A DNA stretch of 64,000 nucleotides, from the NCBI GenBank assembly GCA_030549775.1, contig CM060178.1, positions 72,420,652 to 72,484,651 of the forward strand, read 5' to 3'. A program made the translations under genes and the position numbers. Numbering within the stretch: the first letter of the stretch is position 1; each line of letters opens with the position of its first letter. Below, piece by piece: positions 48,358 through 59,275 of the stretch. Origin of the DNA: Tamarix chinensis. Taxonomy: Eukaryota > Streptophyta > Magnoliopsida > Caryophyllales > Tamaricaceae. The notes under the pieces were generated by a model, which was given only the letters and a program-made list of their open reading frames with translations, was not told the origin of the DNA and did not search any database.

Positions 48358-50849
48358 AACATCTCACAAGAGTACTAAATATCTTGGTTCATTATATTAT
48401 ATACTACCCGAAAAGTACTCTTACAATTTGAAATACCAAGTTTACCAACCACAACAATTTCTAAATCACTTTCCCTCATAAAATCATCAAGTCCACATGA
48501 GAATGAAGCGGCCAAAATCTCAATTTGAAAAAAAATATGGTATGGGTATAAATCTCATATGCATGCTTTTTCAATTTAAAGGGAGTCCTCAGTTCCGGAT
48601 ATGAAAAAGTTAATACCTTATTTAGCTCCAATTATTTATACCTTTGTCCATCCAATGTACTCTCATAGCGCATACAAAACTCAACTAAAGTACAATGATT
48701 ATTAGTGAAAGTCCCATAAAAGCTATTCTCACTCTCTGATCTTGAAGTTATTCTTAGAAACCCTCCCATAAACAAGTCTCTAAAATATGTAGGAATCCAT
48801 AAATTTCTTATGTCAAACATATGAGCAAGCCATTCATGTTCCTCTAAACCAAATTTGACAATTATCCTCATCCACTTACACTCAAACTCCTCAAGTTCAA
48901 GTTGTATACTCCACACACATGCAGATAATTGTTTATAAAATCATAATCCCGAATTGAATGACCAATTTTTTCGGGCAATTTATTCATAATATGCCACATG
49001 CAAAATCTATGTTGAGTCTTCTTAAAAACCCTCTCTATGGCAATTTTCATTGCTAGATCTTGATTATTATACAATAAGGCTCAATATTTCCCATAGCCTT
49101 CAATAATGTTTCAAATAACCGAAATAACCCAATATTTTCATAAGCTATTAATACTGATCCAAAGGTGACACACTTTTTATGATGATTAACCCTAGTAAAT
49201 GGCGCAAAAATAAAAGTGTACTTATTTGTACCATAAGTACAATCAAATGAAATCATATCACCAACGAAAGAGTAATTCTTCCTAGATATAGGATCAACCC
49301 AAAAAGCACAAACAAGAACTATACTATCATTAATTATATAATCAAAATAATATCCACTCCAATTCTCCATCTTCTTACGAAAGATTTCCACAAACATATT
49401 AGAATCAGAATCTCCAATGTAACACTTCACATCCCTAAAATAGTTCTTAAAATCCTATAATGAAGCGCCTACATTCTCATAACCTCCCACGTGTTCCTTG
49501 AATAACCAAAATGATTTGGATGCCCTAATGTTCATCCTAGCATTATCTGTAATGAATTTCTTATGTATGATAGTCAAATTACTTCCCTCTTTTAGAAATT
49601 ATCTAACACTAGGGATAGCTAGAAGGTGATTATGTCCTTCGTAAAAATTTAAAATTACATAAACCCTTCAATGTTACGCTTAAGACACATTCTAGCCCTA
49701 TATCCCACTCTATTAACTGCTCTCCTTCTATCTCCACTTTCACCACTACCTTGAGCACGACATATATTCCTCGATAGTTTAAATCCTTCCCTCGTACAAA
49801 TAAGATATTTTAGTGTCAAAATATTACTCATAGTTTTCTTTTAACCAGACAAATGGATACTAAAACCACAAATATATGCATAATTTATGTAGAACTTAAT
49901 CCCACCATCCAATGATTCAAATATCATTCCTACAAAAGGAGCTACTTCTGGTGAAAAACAAGGTATCCATTCTTTTATTGTTCCACCGGTAGATGTGTGG
50001 GGTATTAACTTAGGAGTCACCAACCCACAATCAACATCATCCAACTTTGAGGGAGGATAAGAACCTTATTTTTCACTCATAATGTGTATATAATAAAACA
50101 AATGAAACTATCAAAAATAAGATAATGAAGATGGAAATAAGTGCAGGTAGATAAAACTAAGAACATAACAAGTTTTGCATTGTGCACAGTGATAATTTGA
50201 CTCACAAAAGTACCCATGACTAAACACAATCCATCTAAATTAACCTACCAGCATTGTGCTGGGAGTTCTGGCTAGCTTAAATTTTAGAGAGAAAACATAA
50301 TTATATAGACACCCCTCAAGATGTTTCCTACAAAAATTATGTAGTATAAAATGCATTACAAAATTATGACTTCACAAATCAGACTTTCAGTAGTCTGTTA
50401 AGAACTATCAAAGTTGATTGCCAACAAGTAAAACCTGATAGAGGAGATAAATTTTAGCATAAAAATTGTTCTAAGTCGAACTATCAAGGAATCTAAATTA
50501 TTTATCGCTAACATATGTATGAGAAATTGTCATCAACATACCTGTACAGGTAGGGAGTTATCAACAAGTCATAGGGAACGAAGTTGTGCTGCTTCAACAA
50601 TCTCACAGAGCTTCCAGCTTGTGCATTTCTCTAATTCATTAGATCTTGGCTTCACATTTGAGGGAGTACAAACTTCTCCATTCTACAAAGATGTTCAAGC
50701 TTAGTCATCAAGTCTTATAAGCCATGATGTAGGAGCAAAAACAAATATATGGAACAACTTAAAGGTCACTGCAATGGACTTCATTCCTATTAACATTACT
50801 CATTGCAAAATAAAAATAGAAGTTCAGACTTGCATATGTAGTTGGACTG

Positions 50850-51260
50850 ATACTAATTACAGTAACATTATTCTCATTAATAATCAGAGTAATATATAGC
50901 AACAAATCATAGGCATTGCCAAAGCTAACTAATCAACACTAAATTACTGTTATCAGAGATATTATTCCATGATAAAATGTAGTGACCAATAATCAACACT
51001 AATCAGATTAATATTACTCTAATCAGTAATCAAACTAACATATAACCATCCTATTAACACTACCATTACTCTGAGTATTACTAATCATAGTAGCATTAAT
51101 CTGATTTTTAATTAGAATAACATACAACCACCCAACGACACAACATTACTTTGATTATTACTAATCAAAGTATTCACAATACAATACAACATTCCTGACA
51201 TGTATCGCCATTGATAATCAGAGTATTCATAATACAATACATGATTGCTAACATGTATTG
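50850..51260. repeat. Degenerate repeats around AATCAGAGTAATAT
   Basis: Repeated words ACTAATCAGAGTAAT, AATCAGAGTATTCATAATACAATAC and ACATGTATYGSCATTG occur in both orientations. Two roughly 60-bp units are seen at 51160-51280. They lie in the probable 5' intron of the FAR1-like gene. Class unknown. Confidence 0.5.
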
Positions 51261-51489
51261 GCATTGCCATAAAAAACAATGATTAGAAAAAACATATATG
51301 AACCAACAAAATATAATCAAAATTGACAAACCTTAGGCTATTGATCCTTGTCTAATCCAGCTAAAGGCCAATCCCGTCCATTTATTGCTGCACACTGACA
51401 CAATAATCAGAACTAAAAAATAAGATAAAAAATGAAGAGAGGCACAAAAAATAGGAAATTCACATATCACAATTGTTGTTGTGTACCAG

Positions 51490-51870
51490 ATCTATGTATC
51501 CACAAAGCCAAATTTCTTTGCACGATGATGGAGACAGGAACGACGATGCACAGATATGAACAGCGATGGATAGGAAGTGAGAGAGAGATGAAGACAGTGA
51601 AACAATGATGGAGTTATGCACATCGAGAAATGACGATGGATAGGGAGGGATTGCAATGGAGAGAGCGAGACAGATGAATGGAGATGCTGAAAGGCAACTC
51701 CGAGTGATAGATCAACGATGATAGAGATTTGCAGAGCTAAAATCGGCGAAGGAGAGTGAGTGACGACCACAAAGAGAGTGAGGCAGAGGGCATGTGACGA
51801 AATGGAGGAAATGGTTTGGTAGTAGATAGGCAGGTGAGGCTCGGGCAGCTTGGGAGGTTCGACAACCATA
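51490..51870 (-). other. Probable 5' UTR exon of the FAR1-like gene
   Basis: The minus strand is pyrimidine-rich (CTCTCTCC, CATCTCCATTC, TCTCTCTCACTTCC), as in plant leaders. It is followed near 51488 by CTG|GTACAC, a possible splice donor. The CDS start lies 1.4 kb further on at 50080, so a leader intron would fill 50081-51487. It suggests a real gene ancestry rather than a bare MULE. The open frame across it is probably not translated. Confidence 0.4.
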
Positions 51871-52659
51871 CAAGTCTTACAGGCACTTGTACATATATGG
51901 ACAGATTGTGATCGTAAGATTTAATTTAGATCCAATGGTCAATATTGTAACACCCCAAAATTCACTACTTTTTTTTAAAGCGGAAGAATTTCAATTTAAA
52001 CCTGTGAATTCTGAGGATGTTACCGCCACACTTAGTACCAAACTGGTTCTCTCCGACCGTTTCAGTACCAAGTGCTAAGGCTAAAGAAAATATTAACAAT
52101 AAATTATAAAATTAATACAAACTAAACTTCAAATAATCATTAAACGGTTGTAAAACAAAATCAGAGTACGCATCAAGAATTGTAATTCATTTCCAAAAGA
52201 GAATTAAACTTACAACCGATAAAAGGTTTAATTGAAATACTTAATTCACGGAAATAAATCAAAAAGGATAAATGTGATACAAAAGAAATACACAAAGAAA
52301 TAAATCGCATAAAGAGATAATATGGCCACGTCACTCTTTCAAACTTTGAGCCAATACATACTTAACACTCAGCCCCACCGGATGTCTCGCCTACCTGCAC
52401 AAGTCAGAAGGGCATACTACTCGTGGGAATGAGTAGCACCCATGAAAAGGGTGATCAGTTGCTACGTACTGAGTAAGGTAACCGAGCACTGAGGCCTACA
52501 CATAAGCACATAAATCATGCACAAGAATAGAAGAACACAATCATAAATGCATATGATCAACTAGGTAAAAGTATAAAGACCCAATTATAGTCCGGATTAA
52601 TTTTTCAATTAATCTCTGATCAGAACTCATTTTACACCATACTTTTATCAAGTCCATAC

Positions 52660-53015
52660 GAGTACGGGAACCCCACTATTTTAGTCGGTGGATCGGTCAC
52701 GAGGTTAACATACCCTGCCACTATTTTAGCTGGTGGATCGGTCGCGAGGGTAACATACCTTGCCACTATTATGTCGGTGGATCGGTCTGGCCCCTTCTCG
52801 TACGGTGTTTCACTGTAAGTAATTAGTATATTTCCCATGTCTTAGCAACAGTAGGGTTTGATTTTGTTGAGCTCGAGATCCCCCACTATTATAGCCGGTG
52901 GATCGGTCGCGAGGGTACATGTCTTGCCACTATTTTAGTCGGTGGATCGGTCGCGAGGGAAATATTCCTTGCCACTATTATGCCGGTGGATCGGTCTAGG
53001 CCCGGCTCAACATCT
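52660..53015. repeat. Two tandem blocks of the CACTATTTT-CGGTGGATCGG motif (outer copy)
   Basis: Six units of CCACTATTWTAGYCGGTGGATCGG, separated by TCGCGAGGGTAACATACC-like spacers, in two blocks divided by TTTCACTGTAAGTAATTAGTATATTTCC. Confidence 0.9.
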
Positions 53016-53139
53016 TCCACTTTACGTGATTAATGTTTTAAGTATCTTATTCAAAAGCTTTCATCCTAGACATGCATGAATCATCACACATCACAAATCA
53101 TAAATTCTACCATCATAATTACACTTTAATCACCAATTA

Positions 53140-54190
53140 CACATGATACAACAAAAACCCTAAGCAGCCACACCAAACCCTAATTGTCCACACCAAACCG
53201 TAGTTAACCACTCCAAACCCTATTTTACCATAACAACCATAATTAGCCATTCCAAACCTTAATTAATAATCATAACAAACCACAATTATCCACTCCAACC
53301 CTAGTTAATCACAACAACCCATAGTTAATCACTCCGAATCGTAATTCAATCTCCTCTATACCCTTATAATGTCCTACGTACTATTTTTCATCCCAAGTGT
53401 TCAAACACCCAAACAACACTTACATTACCTTCCTTATATCTCAAATCAACTTTTCATACGTAAATTTCACTCCTATGCAAACTTTACACATCTCATGCAA
53501 CCTCTCGAACTTTTCATACAAATCCTAAATTCCATGCAATTATTAACTCCCATGCAAAACCCTAATGCCACCATGCAAACCCTAATACCTCCATATAACC
53601 ATAAATATCCCCGTGTAACTATTAATACCACCATGTAAACCCTAATACCACTATACAACCATTAATACCACCATACAAACCCTAAATTCTGTCATACAAA
53701 ACCCTAAATTCAATCCACACAAAACCAAAGATCCATCCATATCAAACCCTAGATTCAAACCATAAAAAACCCAAAGATTTGTCCATATAATATAATTGAT
53801 TAGATTCTCCCATTTATAACCACAAATTAGATTCTTCCATACAAGACCATAAGTTAGATTCTTCTACATAAAATCATAAATTAGAATCTCCTATATAGAA
53901 CCATAAATTAGATTGTTCTATATAACATCATATATTACATTCTCCCATACAAAATCATCCAAACCATAAATTAGATTCTCTCATACAAACCATAAATTTG
54001 ATTCTCCCATATAACATCATAAATTACATTCTCCCAATTAACATCATAAATTAGATTCTCCCAAACACACCATAAATTCAATTCTCCCATATAACATTAT
54101 AAATTACATTCTCCCAAATAAAACCATAAATTATATTCTTCCACATAAAACCATACATTAGATTATTCCTTATAAAACCATAAAATTAAG
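53140..54190. repeat. Minisatellite arrays in the outer copy
   Basis: First an AAACCCTAATACCACCATACAACC-type array (53140-53700). Then an array of about 30-bp units CATAAATTAGATTCTCCCATATAAAA (53800-54180). Confidence 0.85.
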
Positions 54191-54806
54191 TCAACTCACT
54201 TCCCTTAGTCAACTTCTTTCCCCATCCTCCTATTTCATCCTTTCTCCAATACAAACCACATCGACATCCTCTCATGCATGTCTTACAGGATCACAACACA
54301 TATCGTCACATACACATAGTACGCATGCCATACAAAAACATACTTCAACTCTATGTCATACCATATACAAAATAATTAATAATAATAAACATATGATACA
54401 TAGCATGCGAAACACATAATGCATATAAGCACACAAACGACCTTAGCACCCCTTACCTGAAAAGACACCGGTCTTGGAGCACGCTCCTACGCCTCCTTAG
54501 AGCTTTGACCAAATAATAACATACTAATAAAATAATATTAACAAAATTCTAACTTTGCTAAAGATATAGAAATAATAGAAATATTATAGAAGTTGATAAT
54601 ATAGGGTTAAAAACTTTACCCTAATAATAATAATGATATTAAAAATAATATCAATGAGAATATTAATAAGAATAACAATAATGATAGTAATAATAATAAG
54701 CATTATTCAAAAACAAAGTAGAATAAAGGCTTCAGTACCTTTATCAAAATAATATTAGTAAAATAAACAACCAAATTTGGTAATAATAATAGTAATAGTA
54801 ATAGTA

Positions 54807-54839
<33 letters not shown>

Positions 54840-55564
54840 ATAGTAATTTGAAATAGTAATAATAAAATAATAATTATAATAATAATAATAACATATTAAT
54901 ATTAATAATAGTTATAATAGAAATAATAAGAAGAATAATAATAAAATCGAATTAGAAAATACAGTAGGGCTTCGGCCCTCAACAGAAATAATAATCAAAA
55001 CATTAATACTAATAATAATAATAATACATATTAAAAATAGTAAATAATAATAATAATAATAATAATAATGGTATTTATATGCAAATAATTGAAATAAAAT
55101 AATTCAAGGGTTATAAAAATAGGGAAAATGGCTGAGAGGGTCTAGGGTTCAACCTTAGGCTGGCGGGAATAGGCGGCACCGCGATGGTGCACGGAGGCGG
55201 CGGCGATGGCCGAAAAAAGGAAAGAAAAGGGTAAAAGTTACATGCTGGGAAAAAGATAGGGAGAGTTAAGGTGGGAGCTGGGGTGTTTTGAGTTGCCCAG
55301 AAGCAGAGGGACAAAATGATGGTGGCGGCGCACAGCGGCGGTGAGTGGTGGCCGAATGGAGGAGAAGAAGAAAGAGAGAGGAGGAGAGGGAGAAAGGGGA
55401 AAAGAAAGGTAAGGGAAGGTAGATGAGGTTCCGCAGAAGAGAATGGGAGGAGAAAGAAGCGGCGGAAGAGGTGGCTAATGGTGGCGGGGGCTAGAAAAAG
55501 GTTGGTCGAGAAGGGAAGTTCGCACAGTCGGAGAGGACTGTGCAGAAAGAATCGAGGGTGATGA

Positions 55565-55660
55565 ATGGTTTGGTTAGCTAGAGGGAGGTGCAAGGAAGAT
55601 TTTGGTGGCCATGGATGGCGGCGAAGTTGGCTGGAGGCCGCGAACGGGGCGTCTAAAGAG
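55565..55660 (+). other. Conserved frame-like segment upstream of the LTR TATA box
   Basis: Reads VWLARGRCKEDF...WRRSWLEA in the outer copy. The inner copy (minus strand, about 56985-56900) reads VWLARGNCNEEF...WLLA, and the 5.7-kb copy (about 28460-28540) reads FRRGRCKDDN...WFRRWLEA. The three align with no gap over about 28 codons. It may be a short peptide or only conserved regulatory DNA. Confidence 0.35.
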
Positions 55661-55727
55661 TCGGCGGCGAAAAGGGTCAAATTCTGGGTAATGAAATCAA
55701 AGGCTCAATACATGTTATCATGGGGGG

Positions 55728-55735
55728 TATTTATA
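55728..55735 (+). promoter_or_regulatory. Putative LTR TATA box (outer copy)
   Basis: GGGGGGTATTTATAGAGTG, aligned with the one at 28615. It lies only 120 bp before the nested insertion, so any transcript would enter the inverted copy. Confidence 0.6.
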
Positions 55736-56817
55736 GAGTGTAAATGATAGGTTAGGGTCTGTGGATCGGCTAGAGAGTTGGGCAAGTAGGGTTATGGTCA
55801 CCGGCGACGTTGTTTGGCCGGTGGTAGCAATTTGGGGTAGGGGGTTGCTGAAATGCCCCGAAAATTTCTAATTTTAAATAGTATATTTAAATGAGATTTT
55901 ATTATAAAAGTTAATTAAGTATATTAAATTATTTAAAATAAAAGGAAGTTAATGAGGACAAATCAAGAATAAATTTATAAGTATTTTAATTAGGAAGAAT
56001 TTGGGTATTTTAACTAATTAAGCATTTTATTTTGAAAATAAATAAATTAAATTATTTTATTTAAAATAAGAAGAATAAAATAGTTTCAAATTAATATTAA
56101 TTCTATAAATAATTTAATTGGATAAAATTAGGGTGTTTTGCTAATTAAAAAGGAATTTATGGAAAATCTTTTCAAAGTCCTAATTTAGCCTAAAAAGGGA
56201 TTTAAATAATATTTTATTTAAATATTATTATTATTAAATATCCCAAATATTCTAATTAATTTAATTAAGCCAACCCACTATTTTTATTTTTCCCTTTTTC
56301 CTTTTTCCTTTTCTTTTTCTTTTTCTTCTTCTCCCCGAACTGGGCCAGCCCGGCGGCCCAGTTCCCTTCCTTTCTTCTTTCAGCCCAACCGCGCGACGGG
56401 CGTCCTTCCTCCCCTCCTCTTCCACGCTGCGTTTTAGCGTGACCTCCCATCAAAGCGCGTCACTCCATTTAATTCCTGCCTCCCTCGCGCCCGACCACCC
56501 GGTCCAGCCCCCTTCTTCCTCCCCCAACCCCTCGCACCTGCCAGCCCCGACGCACCTGCAACTCCCCGCCGAAAATGGCGGCACCGGCTACGAGAGGTCT
56601 GACCGGCCGAGTCACCTCTCTTTTTCTTCCTCTCAGCTCGCACATTAGCTTGGAATAATCAATTTCCCCTAACTCCCGCTCATTCTCTCTCTCTGGCTTC
56701 GCGAAGGTTCGACTCGACCCAAGCTTAGGTCGGTCGATTTCTGTCACCGGCCGCAAAAACCATAGCAATGAATGTCATCTACGCGACCCCCAAAACCCTA
56801 ATAACCCTTCTAAAATC

Positions 56818-56825
56818 TATATATA
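56818..56825 (-). promoter_or_regulatory. Putative LTR TATA box (inner copy)
   Basis: The minus strand reads CCAGGCTATATATAGATTTTAG at the position equivalent to the outer and 5.7-kb copies. Confidence 0.55.
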
Positions 56826-57854
56826 GCCTGGTTGTGAGTGTGGTCGAGACTTCTTCCTTCCGAAACCCTAAGTGAGAATCGCCCACCACTGTGACTTCAG
56901 ACGCATATTCCGACGCCAATAGCCAACCCCAACGCCACCACCACATCTCAAATTCTTCGTTGCAATTCCCTCTAGCTAACCATACCATTTTCAAACTTTG
57001 ATTCTTCTTGCACGAGTGTCCACAACCGTGCAAAGTTTGCTTCTCATCTCGCCCAAAATCTTGACCCGAGACCTTAAACCACCGCTCGCCGCCACTTACG
57101 CCGCTTCTGCCACCCTATAAACCACTCAAAATCTTCTACTAAGTATCCTCCATCGAACCATAAGCTTAGTTTATTTTTCTCCTTACCCCTTCCCTCTTTT
57201 TCTTCATTTTTACCTCTCTTAGATCCATTTTCCGGCCACCTCCGGGAACCACCGCCAATTCCACCTGCACCCTCCGACTCAAGGTGATGTCATAGACATT
57301 TTAAGTACTTAGTTTCGATTTATTTATAATTATCCTAATTTTAGCAAAATTTTAGCATTAATTCAACTTTTATTATTATTATTATAATTATTAATATTAA
57401 TAATATTGACTGCAATTTTATTTCTAAATTTTGTTGACAGGTCAGGGAGTATTATTGAGTAAGATATATTATTCATCTCGGCCTTTACTTATTTAATTAA
57501 ATTTTTGCATGTTTAATGTTAATAATAATAATAATATTATTATTATTATTAGTGTAATTATTTAGTTAGTATTGTAATTATTTCAGGAGGATTATAAACC
57601 TAAAATTTTAACTAAGTCTCGCATATTTGCTTTTTACAACTATTATTAACATTTTTAACATTTTTTCTAATTATATTATTATTATTATTATCTTTATTAA
57701 CTTTATATTATAAGTATATATAATATTAATATCATTATTACATTTTTGAATAGTGTTATTATTAAATGGGTTGATTTTGAAAGCCACCTTGTAATTTTAA
57801 GAATTTTGGTATTATTAATATTAATATTCTTCTAATAAAAGTGTTATTAATAAT

Positions 57855-57855
57855 G

Positions 57856-57909
<54 letters not shown>

Positions 57910-57953
57910 AATTATTACTATTATTACTATTATTATTATTATTCTGGTGAAGG
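57855..57953. repeat. (ATT)n / (TTA)n tract
   Basis: Reverse counterpart of the TAA tracts of the forward copies; nearly perfect for about 50 bp. Confidence 0.95.
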
Positions 57954-58379
57954 GTAGAAACCCTTGTATCACCACCCTTTGGAATGAAAACAATAATTTA
58001 TTTGTACTTTAAGTAATATTTTGTATAATTAATTATTGTGTAGTATTGTTTTAATTAAAAACAAAATCTTAGAATAATTTAGAGAATAATAAAATTTTAT
58101 AAGGGAGCCTAATTCTAGTATACTTTTATTTAATAGGTGAACCTAGTCCAATCCCTCAAGAGGAATAGGAGCGTGCACTAAGACTGGTGTCGTATTAGGT
58201 AAGGGGTACTAAGGCCTTTTTGTGTGCTTATATGCATTATGTGATTCGCATGCTATGTATCATATGTCTATCATTATTATTTATATTATATACGATGAGA
58301 TGTGGAGTCCACGTATGATCTTGGTTTGTTATATGGCATGGGTTTTTATTTATATGTGATAATATGTGATTTGGCCTTA

Positions 58380-58860
58380 AGACATGCATGTTAGGGTTTG
58401 CACGGTGTTATTAACATTGCATGGCAATATTAGGGTTGCATGGAAAGGTGGTACATTGCATGGCAATATTAGGGTTACACGTTGCATGGCAATATTAGGG
58501 TTGCATGGAAAGGTGGTACATTGCATGACAATATTAGGGTTGCATGGAAAGGTGGTACGCTGCATGGAGCTAGGGTTCGCATGGAAGTGGGATATGTTGC
58601 ATGGGAATCAGGATTGCATGGTTTACGTGGTGCTAGGGTTTGCATGGGAGCTAGGGTTCGCATGGAAGTGGGGTATGTGCATGGGAGTCAGGATTGCATG
58701 GTTTACGTGGTGCTAGGGTTTGCATGAGAGCTAGGGTTCGCATGGAAGTGGGGTATGTGCATGGGAGTCAGGATTGCATGGTTTACGTGGTGCTAGGGTT
58801 TGCATGGGAGCTAGGGTTTGCATAAGAGCTAGGGTTTGCATGGAGTTAGTAATGCGTGTC
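58380..58860. repeat. GCATGG...TTAGGGTTGCATGG minisatellite with 80-bp higher-order repeat
   Basis: Short units (TTGCATGGCAATATTAGGG) at the left, then an exact or near-exact 80-bp unit starting GTTTACGTGGTGCTAGGG at 58621, 58701 and 58781. Overlapping short frames on both strands are repeat translations. Confidence 0.9.
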
Positions 58861-58914
58861 TGAAGCTACGATTGCGAATAAGATACTTAAAACATTAATT
58901 ATCCTAAGAGGAAG

Positions 58915-59275
58915 ATCGTTGAGACGGGACCAACCGATCCACCGATTCGGAATAGTGGTTAGGGTTTTTACCCTATGTGTGACCGATCCACCGGTTATAA
59001 TAGTGGTTAGGACATGATGTCCTATGTGTGACCGATCCACCGGTTATAATAGTGGGGGTTCCCGAGCTCAATAGTCACAAACCAAAATGCTTAAAAGATA
59101 CTAATTACTTACAGTAGAACACCATGCGAGCCGGAGCCAACCGATCCACCGGTTAGGAATAGTGGTTAGGACGCGTAGTCCTATGTGTCTCCGATCCACC
59201 GGCTATAATAGTGGTTAGGGTATGATACCCTATGCGCCTCCGATCCACCGGCTATAATAGTGGGGGCTCTCGTAC
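58915..59275. repeat. Two tandem blocks of CCGATCCACCGG-ATAATAGTGG (inner copy)
   Basis: Reverse complement of the blocks at 52660-53015, with six CCGATCCACCGRYTATAATAGTGG-like units. Confidence 0.9.

Larger units (their letters stand above)
41470..50080 (-). pseudogene. FAR1/FRS-like (FAR1-RELATED SEQUENCE) gene, broken
   Basis: FAR1/FRS proteins are transcription factors derived from Mutator-like transposases. On the minus strand the domains are in order. The start ATG is at 50080, and the fifth codon is a premature TAA. The FAR1 DNA-binding region (about 50044-49650) contains CTREGFKLSR and RVGYRARMCLKRN. The MULE transposase core (49430-48632) contains FWVDPISRKNYSFVGD, FDCTYGTNKY, FAPFTRVNHH and RFCMWHIMNKLPEK. 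The SWIM finger reads YSCEMFQRYGIPCRHIL, and the C-terminus has KGSGKR and a decayed zinc knuckle (GHDSWNRP). Frameshifts occur near 48900, with several stops. A 6.3-kb retrotransposon splits the SWIM domain. A free MULE is less likely, as no terminal inverted repeats were seen. Confidence 0.85.

Noticed and set aside
41470..50080. Active MULE transposon rather than a FAR1-type gene
   Set aside because: No terminal inverted repeats or 9-bp TSD recognised, and a leader exon and intron appear to be present; still not fully excluded.
58377..58727. Repeat-containing proteins on both strands
   Set aside because: Translations of the GCATGG minisatellite.
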